A stretch of DNA of 64,000 nucleotides from Odontesthes bonariensis (Eukaryota > Chordata > Actinopteri > Atheriniformes > Atherinopsidae), in the NCBI RefSeq assembly GCF_027942865.1, contig NC_134507.1, positions 604,071-668,070 of the forward strand. The letters are read 5' to 3'. The notes beneath the pieces were generated by a model. The model saw only the letters and a program-made list of their open reading frames with translations, ran no database searches and had not been told where the DNA came from. Both the position numbers and the translations under genes were made by a program. This document shows, one piece after another, positions 57,201-64,000 of this stretch. The first letter of the stretch is position 1, and every line of letters begins with the position of its first letter.

Positions 57201-60200
57201 GCGGTTAAAACAGTTACCATTAGTAACCGGTTTGTGGTCGGTGTGGTTCAAATAGTTACCATTAGTAACCAGTTTGTGGTCGGTGTGGTTCAAACAGTTA
57301 CCATTAGTAACCAGTTTGTGGTCGGTGTGGTTCAAACAGTTACCATTAGTAACCGGTTTGTGGTCGGTGCGGTTCAAATAGTTACCATTAGTAACCAGTT
57401 TGTGGTCGGTGCGGTTAAAACAGTCACCATTAGTAACCAGTTTGTGGTCGGTGCGGTTAAAACAGTCACCATTAGTAACCAGTTTGTGGTCGGTGTGGTT
57501 AAAACAGTTACCATTAGTAACCAGTTTGTGCGGTTAAAACAGTCACCATTAGTAACCAGTTTGTGGTCGGTGTGGTTAAAACAGTTACCATTAGTAACCA
57601 GTTTGTGGTCGGTGTGGTTAAAACAGTTACCATTAGTAACCAGTTTGTGGTCGGTGCGGTTAAAACAGTTACCATTAGTAACCAGTTTGTGGTCGGTGTG
57701 GTTAAAACAGTTACCATTAGTAACCAGTTTGTGGTCGGTGTGGTTAAAACAGTTACCATTAGTAACCAGTTTGTGGTCGGTGTGGTTAAAACAGTTACCA
57801 TTAGTAACCAGTTTGTGGTCGGTGTGGTTAAAACAGTTACCATTAGTAACCAGTTTGTGGTCGGTGCGGTTAAAACAGTTACCATTAGTAACCAGTTTGT
57901 GGTCGGTGTGGTTAAAACAGTTACCATTAGTAACCAGTTTGTGGTCGGTGTGGTTAAAACAGTTACCATTAGTAACCAGTTTGTGGTCGGTGTGGTTAAA
58001 ACAGTCACCATTAGTAACCAGTTTGTGGTCGGTGCGGTTCAAACAGTTACCATTAGTAACCAGTTTGTGGTCGGTGCGGTTAAAACAGTCACCATTAGTA
58101 ACCAGTTTGTGGTCGGTGTGGTTAAAACAGTTACCATTAGTAACCAGTTTGTGGTCGGTGTGGTTCAAACAGTTACCATTAGTAACCAGTTTGTGGTCGG
58201 TGCGGTTCAAATAGTTACCATTAGTAACCAGTTTGTGGTCGGTGCGGTTAAAACAGTCACCATTAGTAACCAGTTTGTGGTCGGTGCGGTTAAAACAGTC
58301 ACCATTAGTAACCAGTTTGTGGTCGGTGCGGTTCAAACAGTTACCATTAGTAACCAGTTTGTGGTCGGTGCGGTTAAAACAGTCACCATTAGTAACCAGT
58401 TTGTGGTCGGTGCGGTTCAAACAGTTACCATTAGTAACCAGTTTGTGGTCGGTGCGGTTCAAACAGTTACCATTAGTAACCAGTTTGTGGTCGGTGCGGT
58501 TCAAACAGTTACCATTAGTAACCAGTTTGTGGTCGGTGCGGTTAAAACAGTTACCATTAGTAACCAGTTTGTGGTCGGTGTGGTTAAAACAGTTACCATT
58601 AGTAACCAGTTTGTGGTCGGTGTGGTTCAAACAGTTACCATTAGTAACCAGTTTGTGGTCGGTGCGGTTCAAACAGTTACCATTAGTAACCAGTTTGTGG
58701 TCGGTGCAGTTCAAACAGTTACCATTAGTAACCAGTTTGTGGTCGGTGCGGTTCAAACAGTTACCATTAGTAACCAGTTTGTGGTCGGTGCGGTTAAAAT
58801 AGTTACCATTAGTAACCAGTTTGTGGTCGGTGTGGTTAAAACAGTTACCATTAGTAACCAGTTTGTGGTCGGTGCGGTTCAAACAGTTACCATTAGTAAC
58901 CAGTTTGTGGTCGATGCGGTTCAAACAGTTACCATTAGTAACCAGTTTGTGGTCGGTGTGGTTAAAACAGTTACCATTAGTAACCAGTTTGTGGTCGGTG
59001 CGGTTAAAACAGTCACCATTAGTAACCAGTTTGTGGTCGGTGTGGTTAAAACAGTCACCATTAGTAACCAGTTTGTGGTCGGTGCGGTTCAAACAGTTAC
59101 CATTAGTAACCAGTTTGTGGTCGGTGTGGTTAAAACAGTTACCATTAGTAACCAGTTTGTGGTCGGTGTGGTTAAAACAGTTACCATTAGTAACCAGTTT
59201 GTGGTCGGTGCGGTTAAAACAGTCACCATTAGTAACCAGTTTGTGGTCGGTGCGGTTCAAACAGTTACCATTAGTAACCAGTTTGTGGTCGGTGCGGTTC
59301 AAACAGTCACCATTAGTAACCAGTTTGTGTTCGGTGTGGTTAAAACAGTTACCATTAGTAACCAGTTTGTGGTCGGTGCGGTTCAAACAGTTACCATTAG
59401 TAACCAGTTTGTGGTTGGTGTGGTTAAAACAGTCACCATTAGTAACCAGTTTGTGGTCGGTGCGGTTCAAACAGTTACCATTAGTAACCAGTTTGTGGTC
59501 GGTGCGGTTAAAACAGTTGCCATTAGTAACTAGTTTGTGGTCGGTGTGGTTAAAACAGTTACCATTAGTAACCAGTTTGTGGTCGGTGCGGTTAAAACAG
59601 TCACCATTAGTAACCAGTTTGTGGTCGGTGCGGTTCAAACAGTCGCCATTAGTAACCGGTTTGTGGTCGGTGTGGTTAAAACAGTTACCATTAGTAACCA
59701 GTTTGTGGTCGGTGCGGTTAAAACAGTTACCATTAGTAACCAGTTTGTGGTCGGTGTGGTTCAAACAGTTACCATTAGTAACCGGTTTGTGGTCGGTGCG
59801 GTTCAAATAGTTACCATTAGTAACCAGTTTGTGGTCGGTGTGGTTCAAACAGTTACCATTAGTAACCAGTTTGTGGTCGGTGTGGTTCAAACAGTTACCA
59901 TTAGTAACCGGTTTGTGGTCGGTGCGGTTCAAATAGTTACCATTAGTAACCAGTTTGTGGTCGGTGCGGTTAAAACAGTCACCATTAGTAACCAGTTTGT
60001 GGTCGGTGCGGTTAAAACAGTCACCATTAGTAACCAGTTTGTGGTCGGTGTGGTTAAAACAGTTACCATTAGTAACCAGTTTGTGCGGTTAAAACAGTCA
60101 CCATTAGTAACCAGTTTGTGGTCGGTGTGGTTAAAACAGTTACCATTAGTAACCAGTTTGTGGTCGGTGTGGTTAAAACAGTTACCATTAGTAACCAGTT

Positions 60201-62142
60201 TGTGGTCGGTGCGGTTAAAACAGTTACCATTAGTAACCAGTTTGTGGTCGGTGTGGTTAAAACAGTTACCATTAGTAACCAGTTTGTGGTCGGTGTGGTT
60301 AAAACAGTTACCATTAGTAACCAGTTTGTGGTCGGTGTGGTTAAAACAGTTACCATTAGTAACCAGTTTGTGGTCGGTGTGGTTAAAACAGTTACCATTA
60401 GTAACCAGTTTGTGGTCGGTGCGGTTAAAACAGTTACCATTAGTAACCAGTTTGTGGTCGGTGTGGTTAAAACAGTTACCATTAGTAACCAGTTTGTGGT
60501 CGGTGTGGTTAAAACAGTTACCATTAGTAACCAGTTTGTGGTCGGTGCGGTTAAAACAGTTACCATTAGTAACCAGTTTGTGGTCGGTGTGGTTAAAACA
60601 GTTACCATTAGTAACCAGTTTGTGGTCGGTGTGGTTAAAACAGTTACCATTAGTAACCAGTTTGTGGTCGGTGCGGTTAAAACAGTTACCATTAGTAACC
60701 AATTTGTGGTCGGTGTGGTTAAAATAGTTACCATTAGTAACCAGTTTGTGGTCGGTGTGGTTAAAACAGTCACCATTAGTAACCAGTTTGTGGTCGGTGC
60801 GGTTCAAACAGTTACCATTAGTAACCAGTTTGTGGTCGGTGCGGTTAAAACAGTCACCATTAGTAACCAGTTTGTGGTCGGTGTGGTTAAAACAGTTACC
60901 ATTAGTAACCAGTTTGTGGTCGGTGTGGTTCAAACAGTTACCATTAGTAACCAGTTTGTGGTCGGTGCGGTTCAAATAGTTACCATTAGTAACCAGTTTG
61001 TGGTCGGTGCGGTTAAAACAGTCACCATTAGTAACCAGTTTGTGGTCGGTGCGGTTAAAACAGTCACCATTAGTAACCAGTTTGTGGTCGGTGCGGTTCA
61101 AACAGTTACCATTAGTAACCAGTTTGTGGTCGGTGCGGTTAAAACAGTCACCATTAGTAACCAGTTTGTGGTCGGTGCGGTTCAAACAGTTACCATTAGT
61201 AACCAGTTTGTGGTCGGTGCGGTTCAAACAGTTACCATTAGTAACCAGTTTGTGGTCGGTGCGGTTCAAACAGTTACCATTAGTAACCAGTTTGTGGTCG
61301 GTGCGGTTAAAACAGTCACCATTAGTAACCAGTTTGTGGTCGGTGCGGTTCAAACAGTTACCATTAGTAACCAGTTTGTGGTCGGTGCGGTTAAAACAGT
61401 TACCATTAGTAACCAGTTTGTGGTCGGTGTGGTTAAAACAGTTACCATTAGTAACCAGTTTGTGGTCGGTGCGGTTAAAACAGTCACCATTAGTAACCAG
61501 TAGTAACTTGGTTTGTAACATTAACCTCTCACAGCCACATGTTGTGTTAACAGGAGCTTCCAGCAGAGGGTACTGTGGCGTTACATTTCAGTAACTTAGA
61601 TCAACAAACACCCAGTTAATGAACTGTTGAGATAGTTATCTCCTGGTTAACTGGTTAAACTAACCCTAACACTGTTGTTTGTATCTTCTCAGGTTCTCCT
61701 CGGCTCCTCAGTTTTCTGGTTTTACTTGAATGAACACCTTGTGACCTCATTAACATCCAACCTCCACAACATTTTTGGGTTTAGACCTTCAGCTTTTTTT
61801 TATTTTCTCATCTCACCAGAGCGTCCTCGATCTCGGCCGTCCCGAGGCGGTGGCCGCTGATGTTGATGACGTCGTCCATCCGGCCTGTTATCTGGTAGTA
61901 GCCGTCCTCTGAGCGGAAGGCCCCGTCGCCGGTGAAATAATAACCTGCAGAAGAGCACCAAACGTCACACTCGGATGTGTTTCGGCGCCTCGGTGCGGTC
62001 GCTGCCTTTACTGACCAGGATACTGTTTGAAGTACGCATCCACAAATCTCTGGTGGTCGCCGTAGATGCTGCGAGCCATCCCCGGCCACGGCTCACTGAG
62101 GCACAGAGCTCCGCTGACGTTGTTACCGGAGAGAGGTTCACC
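53645..62142 (-). CDS. acss1: Acetyl-CoA synthetase, mitochondrial, C-terminal 209 residues (5 exons; 5' part outside window)
   Basis: Exons 62142-62016, 61944-61817, 54406-54343, 54135-54008 and 53827-53645 join in frame. They encode the end of the AMP-forming adenylation domain and the C-terminal lid of acetate-CoA ligase, which makes acetyl-CoA from acetate, ATP and CoA. Visible motifs are YYFTGD (ATP-binding motif), [20 protein letters not shown] (hinge region) and [12 protein letters not shown], whose SGK lysine is the catalytic residue regulated by acetylation. [20 protein letters not shown] and the extended C-terminus ending in REEKKK fit mitochondrial ACSS1 better than cytosolic ACSS2. 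The mitochondrial presequence and first two-thirds lie beyond 64000. The intron at 54407-61816 contains a 7-kb array. Confidence 0.92.
54008..54135 (-). CDS. acss1: acss1 coding exon (second from the end)
   Basis: Acceptor GTGTCCTCAG, donor CTG|GTGAGT. Encodes [13 protein letters not shown], an alanine run of six residues from a GCC repeat, and [19 protein letters not shown]. Confidence 0.92.
54145..54222. repeat. (CA)n microsatellite
   Basis: Dinucleotide repeat with CACGTGCACA interruptions, beginning about 10 bp upstream (transcript sense) of the acceptor of the acss1 exon ending at 54135. Confidence 0.95.
54343..54406 (-). CDS. acss1: acss1 coding exon (third from the end)
   Basis: Short 64-bp exon with acceptor TTTGTGCAG and donor GAAG|GTGAGC. 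Encodes [20 protein letters not shown]; phases fit both neighbours. Confidence 0.9.
54475..61505. repeat. 42-bp satellite, about 167 copies, acss1 intron
   Basis: Unit contains GTTACCATTAGTAACCAGTT, TGTGGTCGGTG and CGGTTAAAAC or TGGTTCAAAC. The period is divisible by three and all frames are mostly open, giving spurious frames up to 852 codons. Marker variants (a 7-bp deletion leaving TTTGTGCGG at 56061, 57524 and 60079; GTAACTAG at 55511, 57016 and 59529) show block duplications of about 1.5 and 2.5 kb. Confidence 0.99.
61506..61816 (-). other. acss1 intron segment between the 42-bp array and the upstream exon
   Basis: Unique intronic sequence up to the donor at 61816. No exon or known repeat recognised. 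Confidence 0.5.
61817..61944 (-). CDS. acss1: acss1 coding exon (fourth from the end)
   Basis: Acceptor CTCTTCTGCAG, donor CTG|GTGAGA. Encodes [20 protein letters not shown] then [20 protein letters not shown]. Confidence 0.95.
62016..62142 (-). CDS. acss1: acss1 coding exon (fifth from the end, first in window)
   Basis: Acceptor CTTGTTCAG, donor CCTG|GTCAGT. Encodes [20 protein letters not shown] then [20 protein letters not shown]. Confidence 0.93.
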
Positions 62143-62405
62143 CTGAACAAGAGGAGAACACACAGGTAACACACAGGTGTTCAGGCGGCTCGGGGGGGAC
62201 GGGCCGAGCCCCTCAGAGGTAACTGACCCACAAGTTTTCAGTCATGTTTCTGTGTCTGAGTCTCTTCCTGTTCCCCTCAGCCTGGCTTCTGACCTCCATG
62301 TTCACTTTTTAAACTTTAGTTTGAACTTTCTCAGAAATGTACTGTTCACCTGTCTGACGACGTGTTGAGAGTTCCATGAACTCATGATTGGAACAAACTC
62401 CTGCC
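62143..62405 (-). other. acss1 intron, proximal part
   Basis: Intronic sequence upstream of the 62142 exon border. I see no exon of the preceding part of acss1 here. Confidence 0.5.
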
Positions 62406-63224
62406 TAGGGATGGGAATTGATAAGATTTTTACGATTCCAATTCCATTTTCGATTCTGCTTAACGATTCGGTTCTTCGTCGGTTCCCTTATCGATTCTCA
62501 TTTGGAGAAAAAGGACAACAAACCGGTCGATTAACATCAACTTTGTTTAGTTTAGAAGTAACACGAGTCATGACCACACAAACCCAACAACGGTGAGGTC
62601 CACATTGGTCTATCATGGCCTGGGTAATTTAACTCTTCCTGCTCTGGTGAAAGGAGAAGCTGGAGGTAGAGGTGAACTGGGGGTAGCACCACCAGCCTCT
62701 GGCTCTGAGCCAGTCAGGCTCTGTCTCTCATGATTTCATCTAAATGTAATGCCTGAGAAGGCATTCATTTAACCTTAACCGTTACTAACAGCAGCTTTTA
62801 CAATCAGGCAAATGGTGCTAACATGATAGGCAGTGTTTGTTAGTTAGTTAACTGCAGTGTTACCCGAGGACATGCTAACGTTGCTAACGTTGCTGGGTTC
62901 AGATTCACCAACGTTAGTCCGGAGCAGATCGAAAACGCGACATTCATTCATAGTTATTGCATGTTGGTAGTATTTCCTCCCTTTGGTGAAATATTCACTT
63001 TGCAAGTTGCCCTGTTGTCGTCTTTTTTAGGGATGTGTAACCAAACTTTCGAGCGTTTGTACCGCTTGGGCGCCATGTTTACTGTTGCCTGCTGGCTGCG
63101 CTGGACTCGCCACGCAACGCTGCGTGGTGACGTCATTCGCGCCCACTGGGATCGATAAGGGAATCATTTGCAAAATCCCCAAACGATTCCAAGGAATTGT
63201 TGAGAACCGGTTCTTGATTCCCTG
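62406..63224 (-). mobile_element. Decayed hAT-type DNA transposon fragment with BED zinc-finger remnant
   Basis: Left end TAGGGATGGGAATTGATAAG and right end (reverse complement) CAGGGAATCAAGAACCGG are degraded inverted termini. Both are followed by CGATTCC-rich subterminal sequence. On the minus strand, 63076-62954 encodes MAPKRYKRSKVWLHIPKK then KGGNTTNMQ, like the BED zinc finger of hAT transposases, but with a cysteine lost and no catalytic domain. A clear 8-bp target duplication was not found. Confidence 0.65.
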
Positions 63225-63343
63225 AGTAAGAACGATGACTTAACCAAGGGTCTGATGCCAATGATTTTCAGCAACTGACAACTATTCTTGGGGCAGATGA
63301 GGCTACGTCGCTACAAGGCGGCGTCAGAGACGAGGCGGTTAAC

Positions 63344-63424
63344 TGGTGTCTCTAAATTATCCCGAGGAGGGACTGTGAGTGGATGGTTGTTCGCCTTGTT
63401 TGTCTCTGTGTGGCGCTGTGATGG
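63344..63424 (+). mobile_element. Short fragment of a common fish interspersed repeat
   Basis: TGGTGTCTCTAAATTATCC followed by GTGAGTGGATGGTTGTTCG and CTCTGTGTGGCGCTGTGATG resembles a repeat very widespread in fish genomes, as I remember it. The family name is uncertain. Confidence 0.4.
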
Positions 63425-64000
63425 ACCTCAAGAGAAGGAATCAGAGTCTGACAACACAAACTGATGTAAATGCAGTAATAATGTCAGAGTTAAGTGGTAA
63501 CCAGTGAAATCTTTGTTCATCTGAGAGGATTGAAGCGAAAGTGAAGCGACATGTGAAACCAAAGGAGGCCGAACCTCATCTCCACTCAGCAGCCAGCCGG
63601 GATGAGGAACCTCCAGCAGATTACATCACAAACGGGGAAACGAGCGGATAATTAATTTGTGGGGCGGGGGCCATCAGTGTGAAATCTGTTAATGAAAGCA
63701 AACAGATGCTGCTGGTTAATGGAAAGATTAAAGAGATAAAGAGACGGAGGGGTGTCATCGAAGGATGGAGGGTCAGGCGGGTCAATGAGGCGCACTGATT
63801 GATGTGAAGCCGATTGGACGACAGCTGATCACTCCAACAGGAATTAGCAGATTGGTTGTTAAACGTCCTGATGGTCCACAGCTGGACGGCACGCAGACGG
63901 GCTCCAAGAACAAGAAAAAACTGCTGTTCAATGCTCGGATATTAATAATGATGAATGAACAGGAAGTGAAAATGAAGCCAAAATGAGGCCAAAATGAAAC
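63425..64000. other. acss1 intron or upstream sequence, nothing recognised
   Basis: No exon with a supportable splice context and no known domain to the right edge. Confidence 0.4.

Noticed and set aside
57374..59932. 852-codon open frame with a 14-residue repeat ([14 protein letters not shown])
   Set aside because: Product of the 42-bp acss1 intronic array. Several other frames on both strands are open over the same stretch and no start or splice context supports a gene.
53645..62142. Assignment to cytosolic acss2
   Set aside because: The C-terminal segment ([22 protein letters not shown] and an extended lysine-rich end) and the apmap neighbourhood fit acss1. I cannot confirm by alignment.

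Overview
This is vertebrate nuclear DNA, most likely from a percomorph (spiny-rayed) teleost fish. The genes have short exons with GT/AG introns. Repeats include L2/CR1-like LINE, tRNA-SINE and hAT fragments of kinds common in fish. The gene order cst7, apmap, acss1 matches the CST7-APMAP-ACSS1 block I recall from human chromosome 20p11. There are no prokaryotic features and no rRNA or intact tRNA gene.

Layout. 1-4818: 8-bp minisatellite running off the left edge. 4819-7035: spacer holding a dead, 5'-truncated LINE (minus strand, about 5820-6790). 7036-10032: cst7 (cystatin F-like), plus strand, four exons. 10033-11952: shared 3' region of two convergent genes. 11953-23656: apmap, minus strand, nine exons that reconstruct a complete 415-residue protein. 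24738-52494: a C2H2 zinc-finger gene, minus strand, three exons giving 530 residues; its first intron of about 26 kb is almost entirely satellite. 53645-62142: the last five coding exons of acss1 (mitochondrial acetyl-CoA synthetase), minus strand; the rest of the gene lies beyond the right edge. 62143-64000: acss1 intron with a decayed hAT fragment and a SINE-like fragment.

The dominant feature is tandem repetition. About 46 kb of the 64 kb (roughly 72%) is in a dozen unrelated minisatellite or satellite arrays, most of them inside introns. The largest is 25.15 kb of a 14-bp unit (about 1,800 copies) in the zinc-finger intron, followed by 7 kb of a 42-bp unit in acss1 and 4.4 kb of a 24-bp unit in apmap. 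Several show higher-order duplication. Many arrays end within a few to about 100 bases of a 3' splice site, and several units contain splice-signal-like motifs in the sense orientation. That is the best candidate here for something undescribed.

The genes do not form a pathway. cst7 encodes a secreted or lysosomal protease inhibitor, apmap a membrane beta-propeller protein, the zinc-finger gene a putative DNA-binding regulator, and acss1 a mitochondrial acetate-activating enzyme. Exon borders were read by hand from splice consensus, frame continuity and remembered family sequences; no alignment was run. Very long open frames over the arrays are by-products of repeat periods and are not annotated as genes.
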